Positions 46,642-56,886 of a stretch of DNA of 64,000 bases are shown piece after piece (the stretch's first letter is position 1; every line of letters begins with the position of its first letter). Location of the stretch: positions 14,335,971-14,399,970 of the forward strand of contig CM071926.1 of NCBI GenBank assembly GCA_016081115.2. Direction: 5' to 3'. The stretch is from Rehmannia glutinosa. Its lineage: Eukaryota; Streptophyta; Magnoliopsida; Lamiales; Orobanchaceae. The position numbers and the translations under genes were made by a program. Under the pieces are notes generated by a model, which was not told the DNA's origin, did not search any database, and saw only the letters and a list, made by a program, of their open reading frames with translations.

Positions 46642-47438
46642 TCGTGACATGTCGTACTTGACTAGAGTGAGTTTGTTGATTGAGGCTTGAAGATGAGGAG
46701 ATCGGTCTCGGGGATTATGTTTTCGTTGGAGGGGTAGACTCCAGGTCCAAACGATTGGAAAACCCCAAGCTCGGGGAGAAGAAATAAAAAAAATACTTAT
46801 CTTTCCAAAATTTGTTGGAAGAGGAATATTTGCTCAGGAATTGAGCATCACCTCGGGAGGTGATATAAAATAGACCTTTAGTAGTAGAGGTTTTTATTTG
46901 AAATAAAGCAAAAAACAGATCGGTCGTGGGTTCTATCACTAGGTACTTGGTTAAAATTAAAAAACCTACTATGATGCGGAAGGAATTAGGGGCGAGTTGA
47001 TTCAGAGGAACACGGTATAAGGCAGACACCTCGGTCATAAAGGAGTGAATGGGGAATCTAAGCCCTCCCTCTATCTGACCCGCGAAGAAGGCTAAGGCAT
47101 TGGGGGGAGGTCGGTTAGGACGGTCGGTATGACTGGGTAAGGTAAGCTTGAAAGAGGAAGGAATTTTTATACTCCTCCTTATATTTTGAAGTGTATGGAC
47201 ATTTAGACTGGTGGCCTTAAAATCGAAGGGGAATTCAGGTAATGGACCCGAGCTTGGAGCTCGGATCTCTATTACTCAGTCCGGTCGAATCCGAGCTTGA
47301 TTGAGAAAGATCCGGATCGGAGGGAGGAATGGAAGAGATAGGAAGGGGTTGTGAAGCGGAGCCTACTTCGGTAGACCACCGTTCCAGCTCAGTGATGTAG
47401 GGGTCTAATGGAGTTGAATGTGGGGAAGAAGAAGCCAT
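46642..47438 (-). pseudogene. Gypsy antisense ORF, N-terminal part (gypsy-type 'Transposase_28'-like domain)
   Basis: The ATG at 47438 (minus) opens with MASSSPHSTPLDPYITELER and a Ser/Pro/Asp-rich linker. After frameshifts, 47110-46720 reads PNRPPPNALAFFAGQIEGGL, RFPIHSFMTEVSALYRVPLN, QLAPNSFRIIVGFLILTKYL and KFWKDKYFFYF. This pattern is typical of the plant 'putative gypsy type transposon' domain found on the antisense strand between integrase and 3' LTR in Tat elements. A TATA box lies upstream at 47651-47658. The rest of the ORF continues past the hAT and copia insertions to 36792. Function unknown. Confidence 0.75.
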
Positions 47439-47650
47439 TTAAATACTGAAAAAGGGAATTAAAGAAAAGAAAACTAAAGAAAAGGGGAGAAAAGTACCTA
47501 GTAGAGGAAGGTTAAATGATTGGTGATGAAGCCCTACGAAACGCAGGAAACTGGAAAACCTTGCTTAGGAGAAAGACAATAGGAATATATTTAGAGAGAG
47601 AGGCGGGAGAGGGGATTTGAGAAAGTGATATACGAACGAAAGTTCGGCCC

Positions 47651-47658
47651 CTTTTATA
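47651..47658 (-). promoter_or_regulatory. Candidate TATA box of the antisense ORF
   Basis: TATAAAAG on the minus strand followed by GGGCCG, about 213 nt upstream of the antisense ATG at 47438. A pyrimidine-rich stretch (CTCTCCCGCCTCTCTCTC, about 47592-47610) lies where a transcript start would be expected. Confidence 0.55.
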
Positions 47659-47899
47659 AGAGAAGGGAAAGGCAAAAAGGCTGTGGGAGTTTTTTGGCGT
47701 CTCATGATCCACGAGACGTCGTAGAAGCCGAAAAAGACGTCTTTTGATCACATCGATGTGTCGACATTTGACAAGCCAAGAGGCGATAGGAATTTTAAAA
47801 GCCAAAGGGCGGTGGGAATTTGAAATGGCAAACCCTAAGGAATAGGTCATTTCGGCCTACCCAAAGAACTATGGTTGAAACGGAGATCAATCCATAGTT

Positions 47900-47910
47900 G
47901 GGGGGGAGGA
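47900..47910 (+). promoter_or_regulatory. Gypsy polypurine tract
   Basis: GGGGGGGAGGA followed by ATT, directly before the 3' LTR, where plus-strand DNA synthesis would be primed. Confidence 0.85.
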
Positions 47911-47912
47911 AT

Positions 47913-48808
47913 TGATAAGGGTAAAATATGCCTGGGTTGACTTGACAGGCTCATAGCATTGGGCCGATGTTAAGCATGGAGCACTAGATCGGTCCGATGA
48001 GGCTCATAGCATTAGGCCGACTGATAAGGCTCATGAACATTGGGCGACGACGATAAAGTGCTCATGAGCATTGGGCCGACCTATTAAGCTCATAAACGTT
48101 GAATAAATGATAGACTATTGTGTTAGTCCGACCTCTTAAGCCCACAGGCACGATTGATCATCCATAGTAGTCAACCAATGCATGTAAAGCCTAGCTTATT
48201 GGGTCGACCGATAAGCCCCGAGCATAGGGTTGAACTAATAACACTTGTTGTATTGGGTCGATCTCTTAAGCCTCATATGCTCAAAGATGAACTGTTATAC
48301 TTTAAAGGCATATTTGGTGTGGTGCATTCTAAAGGAACCTCGGGGACATGGGAAAAGAGGTTGAACTGGGGTTCAGCTCGGCCCAAATCAGTGGGGCTCG
48401 CAGGGTGCCTTTGAGATTTCGAGGACTAAAATATTAAAACGTTGACCCGATGTGACTCAAGTCAGTTCGGGACCGAGGCCTTAAGGGCATAAAATTAGGG
48501 TTTTTAGGGGATCCGATCCTAATCTAATGATGACTCTGACACCGAATTGTAACGGAATTCCGGATTTTACGGAAACCCTAATCCTAGCTAAGGTATAAAA
48601 GGCCCAAGCCCAGGTTCATTCTAACCTAATCTCATTTTTTACTGTTACATTGTTTTTTCTCTTTCTTGTCTTTTGCTTCTCTTCCAAGTCATTGACTTAA
48701 GCATCGGGAGAGGTGCAGAGCCCCCTCTGGCCCCCCCTTGTGCGAGTTTCGCGGAGGAGCTTATCTTGGAAGGTGATCGGCGAGAAGAGGTCCTTTTGGG
48801 AGCAACCA
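47913..48808 (+). repeat. Gypsy 3' LTR
   Basis: 896 bp, same ends as the 5' LTR, with TATA box TATAAAAGG at 48594-48602. It differs from the 5' LTR by many small indels, especially in the GCTCATGAGCATTGGGC repeats at its start. Confidence 0.93.
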
Positions 48809-48813
48809 CTAAC

Positions 48814-49062
48814 CTAAAAAAATATGGCCGTCCTTTTGTCTTCTTCTTCCATCATCTTCTCTCAATGAGATGATGTAGGGCTGTCCAATTCACCGATTTT
48901 TTCGGTTAACTTGTAGCCGAATCAATTCGTTTAGTTTGGTCAGTAACTAAATTATTTCGGTTCAATGTATGGTTAAAGGTTTCAGAAAATGACAATTATT
49001 GCTTAATTCGGTTCGAATATTTAAAATTAACCAAAATAATATATTAAATTTAATATATATAT
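48814..49062. other. Right flank of gypsy block, possible hAT fragment
   Basis: From 48875 the sequence TAGGGCTGTCCAATTCACCG and GGTTCGGT-type words look like a truncated hAT MITE without a right end. A (TA)n run is at 49050-49075. Confidence 0.35.
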
Positions 49063-49420
49063 ATATATATATATGTATTGGTGGACCTCAAGCGCTTTAC
49101 TGGATTTACGAGTATCCTCACATACCAACACGAGTCTTTTCTAGCACGCTTTGTCCTCACTCACGCGATCCCTGGAAAATTTCCCAGAGGTCACACATCC
49201 CATGTCTACTCTAGGCCAAGCACGATTTACCTCAGATTTTCTATGTAATGGGCACCAGAAAAGAAGATGCATCTGTTGGTATAGGTAATCCATATCAAAT
49301 TCTTTAAGCTCTCCTTTAACTGTGCAATCCAGCGCTCACGAGTTCGAATCGCGGGCCGCACCTCGCGCCTCTTTTATAGCCCATTACAGGCAGGATGCTA
49401 GACCAAAACCCAACATGTAT
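49063..49420 (-). mobile_element. Cassandra-like TRIM LTR with 5S rRNA-derived segment
   Basis: On the minus strand, 49245-49175 reads like the middle and 3' half of plant 5S rRNA (words GTAAATCGTGCTTGG, AGAGTAGACATGGGATG, TGTGACCTCTGGGAA). Around it are words typical of Cassandra LTRs: ACCTATACCAACAGATGC, CTTCTTTTCTGG and AGACTCGTGTTGG. Only one LTR-like unit is seen, so it is a solo LTR or fragment. The 5S part is diverged and not a functional 5S gene. Confidence 0.75.
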
Positions 49421-52247
49421 ATATACTATATAGTTATATATGTTAGCAAAATTTGCAGTACAATTTTTTTATATCGAAAATAGGAAAAATACGAAATAAC
49501 AAATTGCAGCAGATAAATTTGCATAAACTGAAATTATAGAATGTCAATAAAAAGAATGGTTCGAACAATATGTTAAACACATTATCCTTAAAATAGATTC
49601 GTCCCCTATTCAGGATGTTTATGTTTCTCAGGATAAGACGGGAAAACCGGATTACCTTACTCCCGACGAACTGAAGAGATGCCCGCAACTTATCACAATA
49701 TGCAATAGGAAGCCAAAGAAAGCAAGAACAATATGCGAGAGAATATCCGATGCAAATGTTGAGTGTGGTTTTTATTCTTTGGAAAATCACTATTTATAGA
49801 GTGATAAAATATCGACAAATTAAAATTATTGCTATTACACAACAATTACCACATGTTGTTACACAATAATTTTAAATATTGTTATTACAAAAATAATCTG
49901 CAGGTTATAGGAATTAATTTATTTGTTGTTACAAATTTCTTTTAAATTCAAAAATAAAAATCTGTTATTTTATAGATTTAAATTCAAAAATTAAAAAATC
50001 GCAAAACATACGCTAGATTGTGTGACCGATTTCGGTGCGACATTCATGTGTATAGGTCGTGCTCGCACACAAGTCAATGGTCTGAAGCCGAACCAGGACC
50101 GTGAACCGACGTGATTTGCACCCTTCTGCGGGCGGGCGTGCAGAGAGAGTCTCTATGCGATATAATCTTACACCTTAAGAATAAAGTAGCATTATATATA
50201 CTAGTCTAAAAAGTCTTTCTATTCCATGTGGGACAAACCACCTTACAAATAAGACAAATCCACATGTTTCTTTTTAACTTAATTCGAATACTCCACTTTA
50301 AGCTTTGAAATTTGTGATTGGTTATCTTTCATTCCATCCATTTTCATTTTCTGAGAGAATAGTGGTGATTATTTTTTTTTAAAAGTGAAAGTTGGATGTG
50401 GAGAGAAAAAGTGATGATTATGTTGATGTAATAGAAAATCTTTTAGAGATGTTGATTGTTTGTGAAAAATTTTGTGGAAATAATAGTGTAAATTATAATG
50501 TAAGAAATTGAATAAAAATAAAATATTGATCCAAAAATAGGCAATATGGATATCATTTTATACCTTTTATTAACAAGATTAAGAGAAAAATAATAAAAAT
50601 AGTGATAAATAAAAAAATTATCGGAATTCTTTATATAAATAGGGAGATGAGAGAGAAATAAATAATATAATTGAGTATTGAGAAATGTGAAAGAGAAAAA
50701 GATAAATGAGTTATTATAAAAAGAAATAAGATTTTCTTTGAAATTTTTTCATTTTTTCGCAAACAATCACACAACCTAAAATTTTTTCTCTCCAAAATGA
50801 AAAATTTGTAAATTAATTCACAACCAAGCACAACCTTAATTTCTCCTTCATCCGAACATCATTTTGGACAAACAAATATTTTATTTTAATGTTCTCATGG
50901 AGTAGAACAAGAATCCAATTTTACTTTTGTCATTAGACAATCAAGGTCCCAAGAAAATCGCACCCAAGATGCAATTTCTTCACTTTTCCAACAATCTACC
51001 ATATATACTAAAAGAAAAAACAAAGTTGACACATATTATCACCTACTTAATCTTGGACAATTGTCAACTTCTCATCCTCCCAATTCCACATGGTAGCTTC
51101 ACATTTATCTATGTGGCAATCCTATGTACAAAATCAAAGATAACACATTTAATCAAGATTCTAAAAGATAAAATAAATTCCAAAAATATAGGATTTGCTC
51201 ACAATTAATTTTAGAAAGTCGTTCTTTGATCAAATCTATCCAAATATATTTTTATTGAGAAATACTCTCTTGGTCCAAAAATTAAGAATCATCTAACACG
51301 ATTAAGATATGTGAGTGGATGAATAATTGTTTTATTTGTTATGCGAGAGAGAAATATATGTTCCAAACTTAACAATGAACAACTTCTTTGGTAGCATTTT
51401 TAGGATGGACTTTTGAATCTAAAAGTCCATTTTCCTTAATAATAATAGTTGTTTGGTGGTTAATTTATAATAAAGTTTTTGATAAGTCACTTCTCCAAAA
51501 AATCATTCTAGAAAACCCATATTTCTTTTAGTACCATTTTGAAAGGGGATTTCGATGGAGGTGGGTGGTGGGGATTGAACTCATGTAAAAACCTAGGAAA
51601 TTAAGCATCAAATCACTTACGGCATACTCGATCCCCATAAAAGTCATAATTGTAGAGTATGCAAACCCGCTAAAAATTATTGCAAATTACAACTTTCCAT
51701 TTTGCATTTGTAATGCAATATTTTTGTTTTCTATTTTTTAAAATTCTGGCTTGGCAATCGCTTGCCGAAATAAAAAAGTTTCTGACCACGCTGGCCAAAT
51801 TCTGGCTACAACCATGATCTCGGTTAATGGTTTGCTGAATTAACTGAATAAACAATCCTAAGAGAATGAGGGAAGAAATTTCTCGTTTCGCTTTTATGTG
51901 TTTTATTGTTTAGTTCTTATTTATTTTTTATGTATTGGAGTTTTTATCTCCCATTAATAAGTGAAAGTAATCGTCCCATAATAAATGGTGGTTCATGTTT
52001 TATGTTGTTTAGTTTTTCATTTATAAATAAATTATCCCAGTGTGGGCATTTTATGCAAAATATCTAGATGACCCACAACGAGAAGATTAGTGACATATGT
52101 GGGTACGCATGACCGCTCTTTACATTAGTCCAATGAGTCGGTCGACTCGGGCCCGAAATATTACGAAATTTAGGGATCCAAAATTTTTGTAACTTTTTTT
52201 ACATATATTAGATATATAAAATAATAAAATATTATAATAAGAGTAAA
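49421..52247. other. Intergenic, low-complexity, no gene seen
   Basis: AT-rich. About 50290-50840 is rich in GAGAGAAA/GTGATGATTATG words and ends TTCACAACCAAGCACAACCTT, like a MITE end; a matching left end was not secured. 51560-51640 has a box-B-like GAGTTCAATCC on the minus strand, possibly a decayed SINE. Around 52140 there is a short GGGCCCGAAAT fragment. No coding region is supported. Confidence 0.4.
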
Positions 52248-52360
52248 TCCAGTGCAGTGGTTGAATGTTTGTTACTTTTGAAACTTTTAATGAGGCTAGC
52301 TAAGTTCAACTCATTCTTCTGCCCACAAGATTATTTTTTTACTTGATTATGTAGATACAA
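52248..52360 (+). repeat. Possible decayed SINE head
   Basis: AGTGCAGTGGTTGA at 52250-52263 resembles a tRNA box A, and AAGTTCAACTC about 60 bp later resembles box B. No tail or target duplication was found. Confidence 0.3.
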
Positions 52361-52375
52361 AAATTAAAAGTTATC

Positions 52376-52717
52376 CCCGCTCCATCAAATTGTTTGTGGG
52401 GTGGAAGTCATGGGTTCTTATCCCTACTCCATCAAATTGCTCCCTGGGGCATATGCGGTGGTGAAGATTTGGTGGGAACTCATCTTGAATAGCATCCGTG
52501 TGGGTTCGATTCGGGGAGAGATCGTTATTAGTAGATTGGGGTCGAACATAATTGTTCTCTTTACAGGAGGATCGGTTGTACGTCGCCAGACCCGTCGTAA
52601 CACCGCGCGATGCGTGCACATCCCGCGGTTTACCTTGGCAGAAGAATGAGGAGCCGGAGTCGTTGTCCTCAGGCATAGTCGGGCGTAAGCCTCGAAGCCG
52701 AGTTATCAAAAAAAAAA
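52376..52717 (+). mobile_element. Composite SINE with clear target duplication
   Basis: Flanked by AAATTAAAAGTTATC (52361-52375) and AAATTAAAAAGTTATC (52718-52733), with an A-run just before the second copy. The word CTCCATCAAATTG occurs twice (52380, 52428). Box-B-like words follow each: GGGTTCTTATCC at 52411 and GGGTTCGATTCGG at 52502. The head therefore looks duplicated or dimeric. The 3' part ends GCCTCGAAGCCGAGTTATC before the A-run. Confidence 0.75.
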
Positions 52718-52733
52718 AAATTAAAAAGTTATC

Positions 52734-53795
52734 AATCGTGGCACAATGACCGAACTCTTCATCAAGAGTATTCATTTTTAATTCTTTATATAGATAAATA
52801 AATTAAAAAATTCATAATTACAATCTACTATTCGAGCTCTACCATCAAGAATGTAGGGAGTAGGCTGATTCCCAATGCACCATTGCTAATAAATTATCAC
52901 ACTTTATATTAAGGCCTTAAATATAAAAAAATTCAAATTTATAAGACAAGAAATTAATGAAAAAATTGTTACACGACTATTACAATCATATAGTTTACAG
53001 GGGGCTCAATTTTAAAACTCGACTCACGTCGAAAAATTGATAGGATCGACCCTACGGCTACATGATTTGTTCAATGCTATTGCAGTTTTCTGTTTCTAAT
53101 GGATCAATTACATCCGTATAGGTTTAAAATATGTTTATGTTTAGATCCACACATGTTTATGATTTTGTAGGTCTTACAATTCTGATCTTTACAATTAGTT
53201 GTAAGGTTCTTCCACTAAATGAGATTTATTGATTTTAGAAAAACGAGAACTTAAGTCGCTATTTTCAGCATTCTTTAACATAAAAAGAATTACTATCTTC
53301 ACAATTTTCGCTCATTTATCTTCCAAAAGGGGAAAAATGACAGTTTTTGGATATCAAACGAATCTCCCCAGAAGATAATATCAAAGTGAATTCTTCATAA
53401 GATAATATCATGTCGAATTTCTCAACAAAAAAAATGGTACTTCAAATAATTTATCTAATTCTTGATTACAATAATATGTCTTTAGACTAAAATCTGCACT
53501 CCATTTTCAGCAGTTTGCAGTAAATCCTGCACTAAAAGAGAATATTACATAATATTTCGTTTTAGTGAATATTTTCGTACACCAAAATAATTAATTTAAA
53601 ACAAAAGGAAAAGACAAGATTTATCGCAACTACAGTGATAGGCTATTTCTGGCGCACAACTCTTTATATCTTCAAAATGGCGCATGTTTTGGCGCAACGT
53701 TAAGCAAATTTTTGTTCCAAATTGAAGATAAAACACTCTATTGGAGTTTCCAAATGAAATATAATAATATGTATCATCTATGAAGCAAAGAATAC
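52734..53795. other. Intergenic, no gene seen
   Basis: AT-rich; no supported gene or bounded repeat. Confidence 0.4.
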
Positions 53796-54045
53796 ATGTA
53801 TGAGGCACTCAAATGCGATATGACACGGTACAAGATTATATTATGTTTTGAAATTTAAGGACATGATGTACATATAAAATTATATATTTTTATATTTTTG
53901 GAAAGATAGACGTACCGAGTACAATTAAAAAAATATATTTCAACCATAAAAAACCAATATTTTACAAATACTCAAATTTCAAATGTGATAACCCACATAG
54001 ACACACAGAAAACATGTTGAGAATATCAACAATAGAAGATTACTT
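53796..54045. repeat. Truncated copy of hAT MITE family H2
   Basis: It aligns in direct orientation with 54380-54640: 'aaattatatatttttatatttttgg', 'cgtaccgagtacaattaaaaaa', 'aaaaccaatattttacaaatactc', 'gataacccacatagacacaca' and so on. The 3' end is missing and no duplication is seen. Confidence 0.6.
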
Positions 54046-54369
54046 TCTTTTTAAAACATAAACATTTGTAATACTCACTAGTCAACTACACACTATTTGT
54101 TCTCATTAAATCCATCTCTTTCAATATGTGGATCATTTAGAATTTATATAGATGTGACTTTATTTCTTTCAAATTTTAGATGATTAGCCTGAGTTTTTTT
54201 TCCAATTAGACACTTTATAGGTACATATCGATATATATTGGATGAGTACGATATTCTCTCATAAGTGTTCATGCTTCCCAGTGTATCATATTAGGGGATA
54301 CACACAAAATACATGTAGCCAAAGGTACCAAGTGCAAGAAAGAATCTCTCCAATTTTGAGGGTTGTGAG

Positions 54370-54739
54370 CTATGAAGCACTGATACGGATATGGGATACG
54401 GGTACGATATGATACGGGTATAAAAATACGTTATTTTTAAAATTTTAAGGATACGAATACGGTATATATACATATAAATCTATGTATTTTTACGTTTTTT
54501 AAAATATAGATATACCAAATATAATTAAAAAATATTTCAAGAATAAAAAACTAAAATTTCATAAATACTCAAATATGACAATGATAACTCACATAGGCAC
54601 ACACAATACATGTTGAAATTATCAGCAGAATACTTTATATATGTATCCAAGGAGTATCCTGAGTATCGGATAAAGTATCATATCCGATACATATCCGATA
54701 CGGATACGCCATCCTAACAGAAGTGTCCGTATTTCCTAG
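54370..54739. mobile_element. hAT-type MITE family H2 with 8-bp target duplication
   Basis: Starts CTATGAAGCACTGATACGG and ends CGTATTTCCTAG. The 8-mer GTTGTGAG flanks both sides (54362-54369 and 54740-54747). Both ends are rich in GATACGG / CCGTATC words, giving an extended fold-back. A related truncated copy lies 325 bp upstream. Confidence 0.82.
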
Positions 54740-54839
54740 GTTGTGAGTAAGAGGTATAGAGTTATAGTTGAGTCACGAATATTGTCAAGCACTTAGCATT
54801 CAAAAAAATAGCCACACACCACGACATCAAGAAATAACC

Positions 54840-56037
54840 TGGGAGGATGTGAAGGTTATAACGACCATCCCGATTCGACGAATGGATCGCCAGGATCGAG
54901 TGGTTTGGCACTTTACTTAAAAACGGAGCCTACACGGTGAAATCGGGATATCGGGTTTCAAAGGCTTTAGCCGGGAGTTGGAGAAAGGCGCTCGTCACGT
55001 CGGCGGCGTCGTAATAAAATCGGACTTGGTTATGGCATCTAAGGATCCCCCAAAGGTGCAGATTTTTGTTTGGAGATGCATCCAAGGAGCCCTTCCAACA
55101 TATTCAAACCGGTGAGGAAAAAAATTACCCTTAACAGGAATGCCGTCGATGTGGTACCACTATCGAAACACCCGAACATGCACTCCGGATGTCATTGGGC
55201 CTCATTCTCGTGGCGGCCTCACCACTTCGCTTAGACTCCGACGTGACGACGATGGAGGGGAACGATCGCAGATCGGATTAACATGATTATGGAAACCAAG
55301 GAACAAGACTTTCATGACTTGTTTGCCATGACCTTATGGATTGCATGGCACACACGCAATAAATTAGTGTATCGAACCGGCAAATTGATCACAAAACATG
55401 CTTGGACTTAGCTTGGCATCGATTAATGGAATATAAAACAAAGATGCATGGTTGGGGCAAGTTCACTGGTTCGAAAAAGAAGTGTTTAGGAAAAATGGCT
55501 ACCGCCAATGGATGGTTTTGTCAAGATAAATTGTGATACGTCGATTCGAAAAAAATTGTGGGGACGGGCGGTGCAATCTTAAGGGATCTTTGGGGGAATA
55601 TCTTGAATGCCATATACCGATTAAGACCTAGGAAGAATTGGAAGTAGGCGTAGCGGAAGCTCTCGCGTGCTTAGACGGACTTCAATTAGCTAAAGAACTT
55701 GGATGCGCGAAAGTAACTCCGGAGACGGACAACACTACGATATTTTTCAAGCTCAAAAAAGATGGATCGTGATTTCTCATATCTTGGTGGCACCATTTTC
55801 GATATTTTAGATCTTTTCCTTTACTTCGACACTTTGTTTCCCCTAGTCGTGTGTGAAGCTTAACGGGAAATTTTGTGGCTCACCACTTAGCTCGTCATGC
55901 TTTCGGTTTGCCTACTTTTGGGTCGATCGTGGGAAATATCCCGAATTTTGTAAGAAAATTGTTGAGCAGGAGAAACCCTCCTGCCTTCTTGCTTTAATAT
56001 AAATGATTTTTTCCTCTCAAAAAAAAAAAAAAAAAGA
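54840..56037 (+). mobile_element. 5'-truncated LINE (zinc-binding RT and RNase H 3' region)
   Basis: The broken + frame reads NGAYTVKSGYRVSKALAGSW and then a CRRCG ... ETPEHAL pattern, the 'reverse transcriptase zinc-binding' (zf-RVT) region of plant LINEs. It is followed by an RNase H-like region (GTGGAILRDLWGNILNAIYR, 55560-55630) and a 3' A-run at about 56020-56036. Stops and shifts are frequent. The element ends about 250 bp upstream of the first transcribed-looking sequence of MYB124. No clean target duplication could be separated from the A-tail. Confidence 0.75.
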
Positions 56038-56886
56038 AACCACCAATCCATCTGTTTATGGGAGTGTAAGAATCAGAGCACCAATCACACACACTACACA
56101 TAGTGATAGTGAGCGTGGGTTGTGGGGCTACTCTATGCGCCTCTCATTAATTATAGTTTCATGGATTTCAGCGTTATTTTATTTATTTCTTTTTAATTTT
56201 ATTTTTCAAACTTCCCCTTCATACCCGCGCTCAAAAGCAAGAATCCGTTGATTATTTTTGAAATATAAAAAAACAAACAGCACCCCACATTTCCATTTTT
56301 CTTAGAGAGAGAAAGCCTCCCACTTTTGGACAGCAAGAAAGCAACCCTCATCTTTTGAACCCCATAAAAAAATCACAGTCCCATGTTTTATTTTTGAATA
56401 ATTTTTTGTTTTTGGGTATACGTTCTTGGTATTGGATTGCAAATTCTATACTCTTCCTTTTTCAAATCTCGAGGCAGGTATTGAGGTACATTTTAACCAA
56501 AGTTCCTTTCTTGCATATATTGTTTTTTTTTTTGTTACCATGTTATTATCAAGATTTTTATCTGTCAAGACCTTGAAAATGGAATCCTAATTAGGAGGGT
56601 TTTTGATTTCTTGTGTTAATTGTGTTTCTACTGTTTTGTTTTAAGAGAATAAAATCAGTATCCTAGGCAAAAATTTTGGTTAGGTAAAAAAGACCAATTT
56701 TTTTGTTGATGCTGTTCTGTTCCGTTTGGGGAGCTAAACAGTTTCTGTAAAGAGAAAAGGGTCTTTTTTCTAGGGTCTTGTTTCTTTTTATTCTTTTGGT
56801 ATATAATACTCACTCCCAAAAAAAAAAAAAAGAGTCTTGGCCTTGAGCATGCAAGAGGGGAAAGAGAATTACAAGTTACAGAGAAT
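56038..56886 (+). promoter_or_regulatory. MYB124 promoter and 5' leader, probable leader intron
   Basis: Between the LINE tail and the ATG. GAGAGAGAAAGCCTCCC near 56306 and the following C/T-rich sequence look like leader. CGAGGCAG|GTATTGAGG at 56470-56486 is a good splice donor, and the pyrimidine-rich run before 56870 could end a leader intron. No clear TATA box was seen. Exact start unknown. Confidence 0.45.

Larger units (their letters stand above)
22545..48808 (+). mobile_element. Tat-like Ty3/gypsy retrotransposon, 26-kb nested composite
   Basis: Both LTRs start TGATAAGGGTAAAATATG and end GGGAGCAACCA. The flanking 5-mers CTAAT (22540-22544) and CTAAC (48809-48813) differ by one base and mark this as a single original insertion. 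In order: 5' LTR, primer site, gag with a Tat-style zinc finger, protease, RT, RNase H, a second archaeal-type RNase H, integrase, a 98-bp tandem array, an antisense ORF, polypurine tract, 3' LTR. The second RNase H and antisense ORF are known traits of some Tat-lineage elements. Two copia elements (25075-31962, 38078-45861) and a hAT element (45966-46633) have inserted. Without them the element would be about 10.9 kb. Many frameshifts show it is inactive as it stands. Confidence 0.93.

Noticed and set aside
49165..49250. Functional 5S rRNA gene
   Set aside because: Too diverged, partial, and embedded in Cassandra-like LTR sequence.
51380..51560. Possible MITE with TTTGGTAGCATTTTT and ATGGTACTAAAAG ends
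   Set aside because: The end similarity is short and no target duplication was found.
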